13,549 nucleotides of DNA from Rhizorhapis sp. SPR117 (GCF_021742065.1 NZ_JAKKIE010000075.1:1-13549), one strand, 5' to 3'. Positions 1 to 7,999 are shown, counted from the stretch's first letter. Notes: generated by a model from the letters alone, not told the origin. Numbers and translations are program-made.

Positions 1-72
1 GACCGGTACACTTTTACTCCGAAATGAACGGACCCCAAAAGACCCGTCAGTGGTACATTTTTACTCCGCCGT
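1..72. mobile_element. End of an IS21-like insertion sequence (continues left, out of window)
   Basis: Two near-identical 17-bp direct repeats, ggtacacttttactccg at 5-21 and ggtacatttttactccg at 52-68 (one mismatch, 47 bases apart), sit immediately beside the broken end of the Rieske gene. Multiple direct repeats close to the tip are typical of IS21-family ends. Read on the minus strand the motif (ggagtaaaaatgtacc) has the same layout as the repeats at the right edge of the window. The element body, with its transposase pair, would lie to the left and is not seen. The exact outer boundary is uncertain and may lie a few bases beyond 72. Family assignment is by motif style only. Confidence 0.65.
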
Positions 73-723
73 TTATAGCGGCGCTGCCGTCAGAATCGGA
101 TTCTTCTCCCCGGTCATCATCGAACCGTCCTTGTCACGCGGCGAAAGCTTGGGGATATAGCTGTGGTGCAGCCAGTTAAGGTGCGCCGTGTCGAGCGAGC
201 CTTCCACGCCCTGGAAAAAGTTGCAGTGCGCCATTGTTCGCGTGGTCCACACATGTCCTTCCGGAAGCTCCGTGAAGGGCAGACGCGGCCGCGGCGGTGG
301 GTCACCTTCGCCAAGATAGACCCACACCATGTCTCCCGCCTCGAAGGTGGGATAATGATTGACCTTGACCCGCGCGGCGAATTCTTTGCCATCCGGGTGA
401 TGCGAGGGCGCATCTTCCACATAGCCGTCGGCATGCACCGTCCAACCGTGGAAGATGCAACGCAGGACGCAGCCCTCGTTGCGGGCCAGCGCCATCGATA
501 CGCGCCGGTGCGGACAGGCCTGATCGATGAAGCCGATCTTGCCCTCCGGCGTACGCCATGCGACATAGTCGCTGCCCAGAAGGCGAACCTTGAGCGGGGC
601 CGCATAAGGTTTGAGCTGAGTCGGTACCGCGAACGGTATCCAGCTCCACTTCCTGATCATCTGACCCATCGGAGCGTCGCCCTCGACACTGGTCAGCAGT
701 TCATTTTTCGCTTTCGACAGCAT
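73..723 (-). pseudogene. Rieske non-heme iron oxygenase alpha subunit, 3'-truncated
   Basis: N-terminal half (216 aa) of a ring-hydroxylating or demethylating oxygenase of the phthalate-dioxygenase/VanA-like type; the family is usually about 340-450 aa. The Rieske [2Fe-2S] ligands are visible as C70-P-H72 and C89-I-F-H92. The facial-triad start is visible as D178-x2-H181-x4-H186, which normally holds the catalytic iron. Reading ends in TAA at 73-75, just where an insertion-sequence end begins, so the C-terminal part of the catalytic domain, including the expected third carboxylate ligand, is missing. The start at 723 is preferred over the upstream ATG at 756 because GGAAGGG lies about 8-10 bases before it. 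The gene stands alone behind a 351-base gap with its own candidate promoter. It needs a ferredoxin/reductase partner, and none is present here. The product is probably inactive. Confidence 0.85.
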
Positions 724-1074
724 TAAAAGGCCCTTCCGTTGACGTCGGTAACGCATTTGAGAATGATGATGCTCACTAATCTCGATTTAGTCAAAGAGAT
801 CTCAAATGCAATTAACCTATCTCCATTAATCATTACAGTTGGTTGGTTGCTTCCATCAGTTTGGTGCATCCTACGATCCCTAGATTCATTGACTTGAATC
901 AAATCCGCGTAATCTACTAAAGCCTTATCGGTCACCAGATAATTTAAGCAGCGGAATCAAAGATACCCATAATGTGGGGTCGCTCCCCTGCGAAATGAAG
1001 TCTATCGTGTGACCGTACGGACCATATGCTGTTTGAATCGTAGCTCGCATCACTTCACAGATGTCCACATCGAT
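724..1074. other. 351-base intergenic region between crotonase and Rieske genes
   Basis: No convincing gene. The stretch, especially 757-960, is visibly richer in A and T than the flanking coding DNA. It carries the candidate promoter and inverted repeats described for 753-809. A short GGGG-N5-CCCC stem at 976-988 lacks a T-tract in either direction and is not called a terminator. Nothing else is recognisable here. Confidence 0.6.
759..809 (-). promoter_or_regulatory. Candidate promoter of the Rieske gene inside a 10-bp inverted repeat
   Basis: On the minus strand TTGACT (794-789), a 17-base spacer and CATCAT (771-766) resemble a sigma-70 promoter (5/6 and 4/6 matches) placing +1 near 759. 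Perfect inverted-repeat arms GCATTTGAGA (753-762) and TCTCAAATGC (800-809) lie over the predicted start point and just upstream of the -35, an arrangement expected of a repressor or activator site. A smaller nested repeat ACTAA-N7-TTAGT (775-791) sits between the arms. The repeats are seen directly; promoter function is inferred. Confidence 0.4.
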
Positions 1075-1884
1075 CTACACGGGCGATTCGCTTCTGAAAT
1101 TGGGCGCTCGCTTTTCACGCAAAGAGGCCATGCCCTCCAGAACATCGGGCCCCGTGAAATTCAGGAATTCGAGCGCCAGCGAAGCGTCGAATGTCGGGCC
1201 CGCCTGCCGGAGCCAGTTGTTCAGAGAGTATTTCGTCCACCTGATCGCAGCCTGCGGACCCATCGCCAGGCGCGACGCTATTTCGATTGCCTTCGCGTCG
1301 AGTTCCTCATCCTCAACCGCGAGGGAAATCAATCCGATCTCTTCGGCCTTGGCACCCGAAACCGGATCGCAAAGGAGCAGATAATATTTAGCCCGCGCTA
1401 GACCGCAAAGCAACGGCCAGACTATCGCTGCGTGATCGCCAGCGGCCACGCCGAGCCTCGTATGTCCATCAATCAGGCGAGCGCCTTTCGATGCAATGGA
1501 AATATCCGCCAGCAATCCGCAAACCAGCCCAGCACCTACAGCCGGCCCCCTCATCGCACTGACGATCGGCTTCGAACAATTGATGACGTTGTAGACGAGA
1601 TCCTTGGCTTCCCTCCACGTCCTGGCGCGCACGTCGAAGTCATTGATCACATCCTCAATCATCGCAAAGTCGCCGCCAGCGGAGAACGCCTTCCCCGCTC
1701 CAGTAAGGATAACAGCGGAAACCTCTGGATCAGCATCAATGTCGCGCCAGATGGTGCCGAGTTCTTCGTGCATGATAGTATCGGCCGAGTTCAATGATTC
1801 TGGATTATTCATGATGACGCGCAATACGCGAGGTGCGGCAAATTCGATCTTAAGCCGTTGATATTTTGAATAACGCTCTGACAT
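1075..1884 (-). CDS. Crotonase-superfamily protein (enoyl-CoA hydratase/isomerase-like), atypical active site
   Basis: 269 aa, a normal length for a single-domain crotonase acting on a CoA thioester in the cytoplasm. Oxyanion-hole segments are visible: FSAGGDF (67-73) and GPAVGAGL (113-120). By ungapped alignment from the conserved Asp (D127) to rat mitochondrial hydratase, the catalytic glutamates Glu144 and Glu164 correspond to V121 and H141, so neither is present. An Asp, D150, follows nine residues after H141. It is therefore unlikely to be a standard hydratase; isomerase, C-C hydrolase or thioesterase activity is possible. The start at 1884 has GGAG eight bases upstream. It lies 414 bases after the main operon and has no close partner on either side, so it is probably transcribed separately or by read-through. 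Confidence 0.88.
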   Translation of the reverse strand: MSERYSKYQRLKIEFAAPRVLRVIMNNPESLNSADTIMHEELGTIWRDIDADPEVSAVILTGAGKAFSAGGDFAMIEDVINDFDVRARTWREAKDLVYNVINCSKPIVSAMRGPAVGAGLVCGLLADISIASKGARLIDGHTRLGVAAGDHAAIVWPLLCGLARAKYYLLLCDPVSGAKAEEIGLISLAVEDEELDAKAIEIASRLAMGPQAAIRWTKYSLNNWLRQAGPTFDASLALEFLNFTGPDVLEGMASLREKRAPNFRSESPV

Positions 1885-2298
1885 AGATACTACTCCGAAT
1901 TATATGCTCACAACTCCCGAGCCGCCCGTTTTCATCCGAAGCAGCTAGCGGCCAACAACCGCCAACTTCACGATCTCGCGACGCGATTCCCGGTATTGGT
2001 TCCCCGCTGATGAAGGGACGACCGCTTTTTCATCTACCAACCTATCGCACGTTCGATTTTTGCGCAACCCTTCCCGCCAACCGGAATCACCTGCAATCGA
2101 GAGCGGTTGGGTGCAATGCGCCCGAACATAAACAAGCTTGAGTATCACAGGATTCCGGTGACAATCGCGGATCGATCAGACCCGTTCAGACACTGTCGCA
2201 TCGAGTGTGTGTCAAGATTGAGAAGCGGCAAGTGCAAAGTGATTGGTCAGGCATGGGGCTTGATTGATTGGGCATCAAGTGCGCAGAGTCGTTTTGCG
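1885..2298. other. 414-base non-coding region between racemase and crotonase genes
   Basis: No supported gene: the short open frames here lack ribosome binding sites. A perfect 9-bp inverted repeat, ACCGGAATC (2080-2088) and GATTCCGGT (2151-2159), is separated by 62 bases. A TTGACA-like hexamer on the minus strand (2215-2210) has no acceptable -10 partner. CTTGAT/ATCAAG (2259-2264, 2274-2279) could form a weak 6-bp hairpin after the racemase stop, without a T-tract. The region presumably carries the crotonase promoter, but its position cannot be fixed. Confidence 0.5.
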
Positions 2299-3453
2299 CT
2301 AGACCTCACCACCGCCGACGGTACCACTTGCCCGGAGACGGACGAGGTCTGCTTGTGCGACCCCGAGATCGGCGAGAACAGCATCGGTATCGGCGCCAGC
2401 CAGCTTCGGGGGAACCGGCTCGGACGCCGGAGTACGACTGAAGCGAGGAGCGGGGGCGGGCTGATCAACACCGCCCAGCCGAACCACAGCACCGCGAGCC
2501 TGATGATGCGGGTAGTCTCCAACCTCGGACACTTCCAGGACACCGTTCAGGCAGGAATCGCTGTGCTCCAGAAGATCGACCCAATGTTGACGCGACTTAC
2601 CAAGAAACAGCTTCGTCAGCGCCTCGCGCAGCATTGGCCAGCGCGCTCGATCGGCGTGCGCTGATGCAACCTCGGGGTCAAGGCCGACCTTCTGCGCGAA
2701 AGTGGCGAAGAATTTGGGTTCGAGGGCACCGAACGCAACGTACTTGTTGTCCGAGGTCTGATAGACGTCGTAAAATGGTGCGCCGGTGTCGAGCAAGTTG
2801 GTGCCGCGTTCGGCAGACCAGCTTCCAGAAGCGCTAAATCCAAAGAACGGGGCAAAAAGCAGCATCGCCCCGTCGATCATGGCGGCATCGACCACCTGCC
2901 CCTTTTGCGAGCGATGGCGCTCAACAAAGGCGCACACCATGCCAAACGCAAGCAGCATCGCTCCGCCACCATAGTCACCGATAAGGTTCAGAGGAACCGC
3001 CGGTCGCTCACCGGCCCGGCCCATGGCATTGAGAGCTCCAGTGATGGCCAGGTAATTAATATCATGGCCGGCCCATTGGGCTAATGGGCCTTCCTGCCCA
3101 AAGCCGGTCACGCGACCAAAAACAAGACCTGGGTTACGGGCAAGACAGACATCCGGGCCGAAGCCCAGTCGTTCGGCAACACCGGGTCTGAATCCTTCGA
3201 TCAACCCATCGCTGCTATCAACCAGCTTCAGAAGCAAGTCCAGTCCCTCGGGCTGCTTGATGTCCAGAGCAACAGACCGCCGGTTGCGCAGCGGGACATC
3301 GAGCCGATCGTCGATGGGGATCAGCGCTTCGGGCTTGGCCACACGTTCAATGCGGATGACTTCAGCACCCATGTCACCCAACAGCATTCCAGCCATCGGG
3401 CCAGGTCCGATGCCGCCTAATTCGACAATTCTTAACCCAGTCAGGGGTGCCAT
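2299..3453 (-). CDS. Alpha-methylacyl-CoA racemase (CaiB/BaiF class III CoA-transferase superfamily)
   Basis: 384 aa, close to the usual 360-390 aa. It should interconvert (2R)- and (2S)-2-methylacyl-CoA thioesters by alpha-proton exchange, which lets stereospecific beta-oxidation handle methyl-branched acids. The residues expected of the racemase branch are all present: H130 in GHDINY, D160 in GDYGGG and E245 in LEPKFF. They correspond to His126, Asp156 and Glu241 of the Mycobacterium tuberculosis enzyme MCR with a constant offset of four. The first ATG with a plausible leader is at 3453 (MAPLTGLRIVELGG, the usual family N-terminus). An in-frame TTG at 3513 would add 20 residues running into a hairpin and is not preferred. 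It is the last gene of the main operon, 78 bases after the FadB-type gene. A CoA-transferase role is less likely given the racemase signature. Confidence 0.9.
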   Translation of the reverse strand: MAPLTGLRIVELGGIGPGPMAGMLLGDMGAEVIRIERVAKPEALIPIDDRLDVPLRNRRSVALDIKQPEGLDLLLKLVDSSDGLIEGFRPGVAERLGFGPDVCLARNPGLVFGRVTGFGQEGPLAQWAGHDINYLAITGALNAMGRAGERPAVPLNLIGDYGGGAMLLAFGMVCAFVERHRSQKGQVVDAAMIDGAMLLFAPFFGFSASGSWSAERGTNLLDTGAPFYDVYQTSDNKYVAFGALEPKFFATFAQKVGLDPEVASAHADRARWPMLREALTKLFLGKSRQHWVDLLEHSDSCLNGVLEVSEVGDYPHHQARGAVVRLGGVDQPAPAPRFSRTPASEPVPPKLAGADTDAVLADLGVAQADLVRLRASGTVGGGEV

Positions 3454-3484
3454 GTCCGATTTCCCAAAATCACGTTGTTGTTTT

Positions 3485-3510
3485 TTCGTCCGGCCAACCG
3501 ACCGGACGAA
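3485..3510. repeat. Perfect 9-bp stem-loop between the FadB-type and racemase genes
   Basis: TTCGTCCGG (3485-3493) and CCGGACGAA (3502-3510) are perfect inverted arms around an 8-base loop. In the minus-strand transcript the stem is followed by a run of A, not T, so it does not look like an intrinsic terminator. A role in mRNA processing, differential stability or protein binding between the two genes is possible. Confidence 0.7.
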
Positions 3511-3531
3511 CAATGCCTCAGGTCCGACCGA

Positions 3532-5703
3532 TCAAGAATCAGTGGCCGGATAATAAGTCTCTTCGTTTTCTGCCATTTTCCTCAGCTGCTTGCCCGGAGC
3601 AAAGCGCGGGCCATATTCCTGGGCCATCCGGTCACAGCGCGCAACGAACTCGGGCACGCCGACCATATCGATGTAAGACAGCGGCCCGCCGGTCCATGAA
3701 GCAAAGCTCCACCCGAGCAGCGATCCGACATCTGCATCGGCCGCGGATCGAAGCACACCTTCTTCCAGACACCTCGCGGTATCGACAGCCTGGATCGTAA
3801 GGAGCCGCAGCTTGACCTCTTCATGATCAGGCTGGTGCGGAGCGATCGGGGCCAACTTAGCCAGCCCGGGCCACAATGTCTTGCCCCCCTGAGGTGAATA
3901 GTCGTAGATGCCCTTGCCAATCTTTTTACCCAGCCGTCCTTCATTCTTCACCATATGGGCAATGAATTTAACGGCCGGGGTGATTTCAAAGGCGTCGCCC
4001 AAATCGCGGGCCGTCTGGCTGTGGACCTTTTCCACCAGCTCGAGCGAAATCTCGTCCAGGATCGCAAGTGGCGGCATCGGCATGCCGATGTGCCGACCGG
4101 CGGATTCAATCCGCGCCGGTTCCACGCCTTCAACCAGCATGCGAACCGCCTCATGGAAATAGGTCTCAAATACGCGACTCGTGTAAAAGCCGCGAGAGTC
4201 GCTGACGACGATCGGAGTCTTCCCGATGCGTTTGGAGAAATCCATTGCGATCGCGAGCGCTTCATCTCCGCTTTGGCGACCGGTGATCACTTCCACGAGC
4301 TGCATCTTTTCGGCGGGCGAAAAGAAGTGCGTGCCAATGAACCGCTCCGGACGCGACGAAAATTCGGCCAACTCGCTAATCGGGATCGTCGAGGTGTTCG
4401 TCGCGAAAATGGCATCCGCCGGCATCGCCTGTTCTGACCGACGGATTACATCCTGCTTGACACTCTTGTCCTCGAACACTGCTTCGACGACGATCTGGAC
4501 ATCAGAAAGCGCCGAAAAATCGGTGGTCGCCTGGATCCGATCGATCGTCGCCTGAACGGCAGCCTCCTTTACGGCGCCAGTGGCCAGGCCGCGGGCATTA
4601 TAGCGACGTGCATGTTCCCGGCCATGGTCGGCATTTGCCTGATCCTGGTCGATCAGCACGACGTCCAGGCCGGAAAGGGCGCAGACATGCGCGATCGCTG
4701 CGCCCATCATGCCCGCGCCAAGGACGCCAACCTTGCGGATCTCGCTGCGCGGAACGCCAGCGGGTCGACGCTCCAGCTTGTTGGCCTTCTGCATGTTCAC
4801 AAACTGCGTGCGAATGATGTTGCGGGTGACCGGAGAAAGGGCGAGCCGGGCAAACGCCCTTGCTTCCAGTGCGCTGGCGCGGTCGAACGGCGCAGCCCAG
4901 CCCTCGTACATGATACGCTCAATCTCGTTCAAGGCCGGATATAAATCGAAATTCTTGCCCCGCATCCGACCATGAAGCATACTGAATTCTATGCCGCCCG
5001 CAGCGGTTCGCGGGTCAGGGCCTGGCGGAACAAAGCCGGGCTTGTCCCAGGGTTTGACCGCTGCGTCCGGTCCGGCAGAGAGCACCCAATTTTTCGCTGC
5101 CGAAATCAGCTCCGCTGCCGGCGCTATCTCGTCGATCCAGCCGGCCGCCTTTGCCTTTTCAGCGTTGAGGGTCCTACCCTCCAGGATCAGGGGTAGCGCC
5201 GTGTCCGCTCCCATCATACGTAGAGACCGCTGTGTTCCGCCAGCCCCGGGGAGCAGCCCCATTTTGGCCTCGGGCAGGCCAACGACCAGTTTGGGCGCAT
5301 CCGAAGCGATGCGGTAGTGGCAAGCAAGGCACAGTTCCAGTCCGCCCCCAAGCGCCAAGCCATTGATGGCGGCGACAAAAGGCTTTCCACCTGTTTCGAT
5401 GCGCCGCAGCAGGCGCTGGAAATTCGTCACATCGGACATGATCGCGGCGACGCGATCCTGTTCCGGCAGATTGGGCGACATCATCCGGCCCAGGCGATCA
5501 AGTTTTCCGCCAGCACTGAACGACGACTTACCGCTGGTGATGACCGCACCCTTGACGTCGGGATTGGCCAACACCGCTTCGATCGCCTCTTCAAACTGCC
5601 CGAACGTATGATCGTCGAACACATTCATTGACGTATCACGAGCATCCCACGTGATGAGGGCGACGCCATTCGAATCGATTTCGGTTGTAAAGTCCTGGTT
5701 CAT
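3532..5703 (-). CDS. FadB/FadJ-type bifunctional enoyl-CoA hydratase / 3-hydroxyacyl-CoA dehydrogenase
   Basis: 723 aa, the usual size of FadB/FadJ alpha subunits. The N-terminal crotonase domain keeps both hydratase glutamates, E123 in GGGLE and E145 in GLPEAKMG, followed by PGAGGTQR. A linker leads to a Rossmann domain with GAGMMG at 329-334 and the acidic NAD-selecting D352, then the 3-hydroxyacyl-CoA dehydrogenase catalytic His459 in GTHFFSP with E471 in EVITG, and two C-terminal helical domains. It hydrates trans-2-enoyl-CoA and oxidises the L-3-hydroxyacyl-CoA with NAD+. The ATG at 5703 is one base after the thiolase TGA (5707-5705), so the two genes are translationally coupled and the proteins probably form a trifunctional complex. 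An upstream in-frame TTG at 5718 would overlap the thiolase and is not preferred. Confidence 0.95.
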   Translation of the reverse strand: MNQDFTTEIDSNGVALITWDARDTSMNVFDDHTFGQFEEAIEAVLANPDVKGAVITSGKSSFSAGGKLDRLGRMMSPNLPEQDRVAAIMSDVTNFQRLLRRIETGGKPFVAAINGLALGGGLELCLACHYRIASDAPKLVVGLPEAKMGLLPGAGGTQRSLRMMGADTALPLILEGRTLNAEKAKAAGWIDEIAPAAELISAAKNWVLSAGPDAAVKPWDKPGFVPPGPDPRTAAGGIEFSMLHGRMRGKNFDLYPALNEIERIMYEGWAAPFDRASALEARAFARLALSPVTRNIIRTQFVNMQKANKLERRPAGVPRSEIRKVGVLGAGMMGAAIAHVCALSGLDVVLIDQDQANADHGREHARRYNARGLATGAVKEAAVQATIDRIQATTDFSALSDVQIVVEAVFEDKSVKQDVIRRSEQAMPADAIFATNTSTIPISELAEFSSRPERFIGTHFFSPAEKMQLVEVITGRQSGDEALAIAMDFSKRIGKTPIVVSDSRGFYTSRVFETYFHEAVRMLVEGVEPARIESAGRHIGMPMPPLAILDEISLELVEKVHSQTARDLGDAFEITPAVKFIAHMVKNEGRLGKKIGKGIYDYSPQGGKTLWPGLAKLAPIAPHQPDHEEVKLRLLTIQAVDTARCLEEGVLRSAADADVGSLLGWSFASWTGGPLSYIDMVGVPEFVARCDRMAQEYGPRFAPGKQLRKMAENEETYYPATDS

Positions 5704-5704
5704 G

Positions 5705-6913
5705 TCAAACCCGTTCAATGATGGTTGTTGTTCCCATTCCTGCGCCGACGCAGAGGGTAATGAGGCCGTTCGTCAGATCGCAACGCTCCAGCTCGTCGAG
5801 AACGATGCCGACCAGCATCGCGCCCGTCGCACCGAGGGCGTGACCCATTGCGATCGCCCCTCCGTTCACGTTGAGGCAGTCGGGATCGATGTTCATCTTG
5901 TCCCGGAAAAACATCACAACGGCCGCGAACGCTTCGTTTATCTCGAACAGGTCGATGTCTTTCGCCGTCATACCTGCGCGCGCCAGCACGGCTTCGCTCG
6001 AGGCGACAGGACCAGTCAGCATTATCGAGGGCTCGGAGCCCAGCGAACCGAAGGCCCGGATACGCGCGCGAGGCTTCAGACCTGCCCTCTGACCACTTTC
6101 AAGCGTACCAAGGAGAATGGCTGCCGAGCCGTCTACAATCCCGGATGAATTACCGGCGTGGTGGACGTGATTGACCCGCTCGATTTCCGGATAGCGCATC
6201 TGGATGACGGAATCGAAGCCATCCTTTTCCCCGGCAGTCTCGAAAGATGCCTTGAGTTTCGCCAGTGTTTCGACCGTCGTTTCGGGACGAATGTGCTCGT
6301 CGCGATCCAGAACAATCTCGCCAAGCTCGTTCTTGACCGGAATGATCGAACCGTTGAAACGCCCCTCTTTCCAGGCCCTGCCCGCGCGCTGTTGGCTTTC
6401 GACCGCAAATGAATCGACGCTCGTGCGATCATAGCCATTCAATGTTGCTATGGCATCGGCCGAGATGCCCTGGGGAACGTAGTTGAGTATGCGAGCTACA
6501 GTCGGATCGGCAAAGAATGCGCCGCCGCTCGACCCCATGGGCACCCGGGACATGGATTCCACGCCGCCCACGACGACCATGTCTGCTTGCCCGGACATAA
6601 TTTTGGCGGCACCCACGTTTGTAGCTTCCAATCCCGAGCCACAAAAACGGTTTAGTTGCAGGCCTGGAACCGTTTCCGAATATCCTGAAGCCAGCGCCGC
6701 AATGCGGCCGATATTGCTGCCCTGGTCCGACACCGGCTCCACACAGCCCATCACCACATCATTTATGAGGCCCGTGTCCAATTTGTTGCGGTCCCGCAAC
6801 GCCCTGAGGGTCGTCGCGGCGAGTTCGACAGGTGTCGTCATGAACAGCGCGCCGTCCTTGCGCCCACGCCCGCGCGGCGTCCGAACGGCGTCGTAGATAT
6901 AGCAATCGGTCAT
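5705..6913 (-). CDS. Thiolase (acetyl-CoA C-acyltransferase)
   Basis: 402 aa, full thiolase length. It cleaves 3-ketoacyl-CoA with CoA, releasing acetyl-CoA or propionyl-CoA. The acyl-accepting Cys91 is in RFCGSGLEA, the N326-E-A-F motif follows, His358 is in GGAIAMGHALGATG and the second catalytic Cys388 is in LCVGAGMGTT, so all active-site elements are intact. The ATG at 6913 has GAGAGG about ten bases upstream. It lies 63 bases after the esterase gene and is separated from the FadB-type gene by one base, the classical fadA/fadB pairing although here in the order thiolase then hydratase/dehydrogenase. This favours a degradative rather than biosynthetic (PhaA-like) role. Confidence 0.94.
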   Translation of the reverse strand: MTDCYIYDAVRTPRGRGRKDGALFMTTPVELAATTLRALRDRNKLDTGLINDVVMGCVEPVSDQGSNIGRIAALASGYSETVPGLQLNRFCGSGLEATNVGAAKIMSGQADMVVVGGVESMSRVPMGSSGGAFFADPTVARILNYVPQGISADAIATLNGYDRTSVDSFAVESQQRAGRAWKEGRFNGSIIPVKNELGEIVLDRDEHIRPETTVETLAKLKASFETAGEKDGFDSVIQMRYPEIERVNHVHHAGNSSGIVDGSAAILLGTLESGQRAGLKPRARIRAFGSLGSEPSIMLTGPVASSEAVLARAGMTAKDIDLFEINEAFAAVVMFFRDKMNIDPDCLNVNGGAIAMGHALGATGAMLVGIVLDELERCDLTNGLITLCVGAGMGTTTIIERV

Positions 6914-6976
6914 AATAATGGGGCCTCTCGATTTTGATCCTGTCGAATTTTTCGGCTTTGTCTCGCAATGCCAACA

Positions 6977-7948
6977 CTAGGTAGCTTGTCGATCCCGGAA
7001 AAGAGCGTCGCGTGGCTGGTTGGTGAGCGCCGAGCGAAGCCAGGCACACGCCTCATCAAGGAATGCGGCGGCTTCCGGCAACGCACCTGCGAGCATGAAG
7101 AAACCGTGGTTCATGCCCATCGCGCGCTGCAGCGTCACATCGACCCCTTCACTTGCCAGCCGATTCGCCATCGCCTCTCCCTCATCGCGCAGGACATCGC
7201 ATTCGGCGGACACAAGCAAGGTGGCAGGCAATCCGGCACAACTTTCTGCCCGAAGCGGACTCGCGTATTGGCGGCCTTCTGCGCACTCTTCTGCGAGATA
7301 ATGATCCCAAAACCAGCGCATCTCGCTGGCAGTAAGCCCGAAACCCTCCGCGAATTCCCGGTAAGAAACAAAATCTCCCGAGTAATGGTCGGTGACCGGA
7401 TACATCAGCAATTGCGCGCGCAGGAAATTCCGGTCACGCAAGCGCAGTGCACACATTAACGCAAGATTTCCACCTGCGCTATCTCCAGCGACTGCACACT
7501 GTGACCCCAGCGCATTCAATTCGGACGCATTCTCGCATGACCAAATGATTGTGGATACGCAGTCATCGATCGCGGCGGGATACTTGTGTTCGGGGGCAAG
7601 ACGATACTCGGGCGCGATGACAACCGCCTGGACCAACCCGGCAATCCGGCGACACAAATCATCATAGGATTCAAGGTCGCCCAGGACGAATCCGCCGCCA
7701 TGGATGAAGGTCACGATCGGAAAAGGGCCGCTTCCCACCGGCGTGTAGACCCGGATCGGGATCTCGTTCGCACCGACCGATATGGTTCGGTCTTCGACTT
7801 TCGCAAGCGGCGGCGGTGGCTGCTTCTTTGGAACGCTCAGCCACAAGTCGCGTAACTGAACGCGGGCCGCTTCCGGAGAAAGCTGGTCCACGCGCGGCAA
7901 GGCTTCTGCGAACTGCAAACCCGCTTTGATCTTAGGATGCAAAGGCAT
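6977..7948 (-). CDS. Alpha/beta-hydrolase fold esterase, HSL family (type IV)
   Basis: About 323 aa, typical of hormone-sensitive-lipase-like bacterial esterases. Counting from the in-frame GTG at 7951, the oxyanion motif HGGGF is at 84-88, the nucleophile Ser158 lies in GDSAGGNL, and the acid D252 (SAECDVLRDEG) and His282 (GMNHGF) complete the triad. No signal peptide is visible, so it is cytoplasmic. It would hydrolyse short to medium esters or lactones. The ATG at 7948 is chosen because AAGGA sits eight bases upstream; a GTG at 7951 would add one residue. It lies 51 bases after the ligase gene and 63 before the thiolase gene. It may open an ester or lactone in the substrate or release an acid for the ligase; the true substrate is unknown. 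Confidence 0.92.
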   Translation of the reverse strand: MPLHPKIKAGLQFAEALPRVDQLSPEAARVQLRDLWLSVPKKQPPPPLAKVEDRTISVGANEIPIRVYTPVGSGPFPIVTFIHGGGFVLGDLESYDDLCRRIAGLVQAVVIAPEYRLAPEHKYPAAIDDCVSTIIWSCENASELNALGSQCAVAGDSAGGNLALMCALRLRDRNFLRAQLLMYPVTDHYSGDFVSYREFAEGFGLTASEMRWFWDHYLAEECAEGRQYASPLRAESCAGLPATLLVSAECDVLRDEGEAMANRLASEGVDVTLQRAMGMNHGFFMLAGALPEAAAFLDEACAWLRSALTNQPRDALFRDRQAT

Positions 7949-7999
7949 CACTTGGTTCCTTTTCCGGGCCTCTTCGCCGCACCGCTGTTCCTGCCAAAA

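Noticed and set aside
723..935. 70-codon minus-strand open frame running into the Rieske start
   Set aside because: It occupies the promoter and inverted-repeat region, is AT-rich, lacks a ribosome binding site and has no recognisable motif.
976..988. GGGG-N5-CCCC hairpin after the first crotonase gene
   Set aside because: Only four base pairs and no T-tract on either strand; not enough for a terminator call.
1945..2148. 67-codon minus-strand open frame in the gap upstream of the crotonase
   Set aside because: No ribosome binding site, no family resemblance and no supporting context.
2259..2279. CTTGAT/ATCAAG hairpin downstream of the racemase
   Set aside because: A 6-bp weak stem without a following T-tract; mentioned in the gap description but not called a terminator.
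2107..2664. Plus-strand open frame of 185 codons starting in the 414-base gap
   Set aside because: Most of it is antisense to the racemase gene, it has no ribosome binding site and no recognisable motif.
3485..3510. Reading the 9-bp stem-loop as a rho-independent terminator
   Set aside because: In the operon transcript the stem is followed by A, not U; the T-run lies before the stem on the opposite strand, so the geometry is wrong on both strands.
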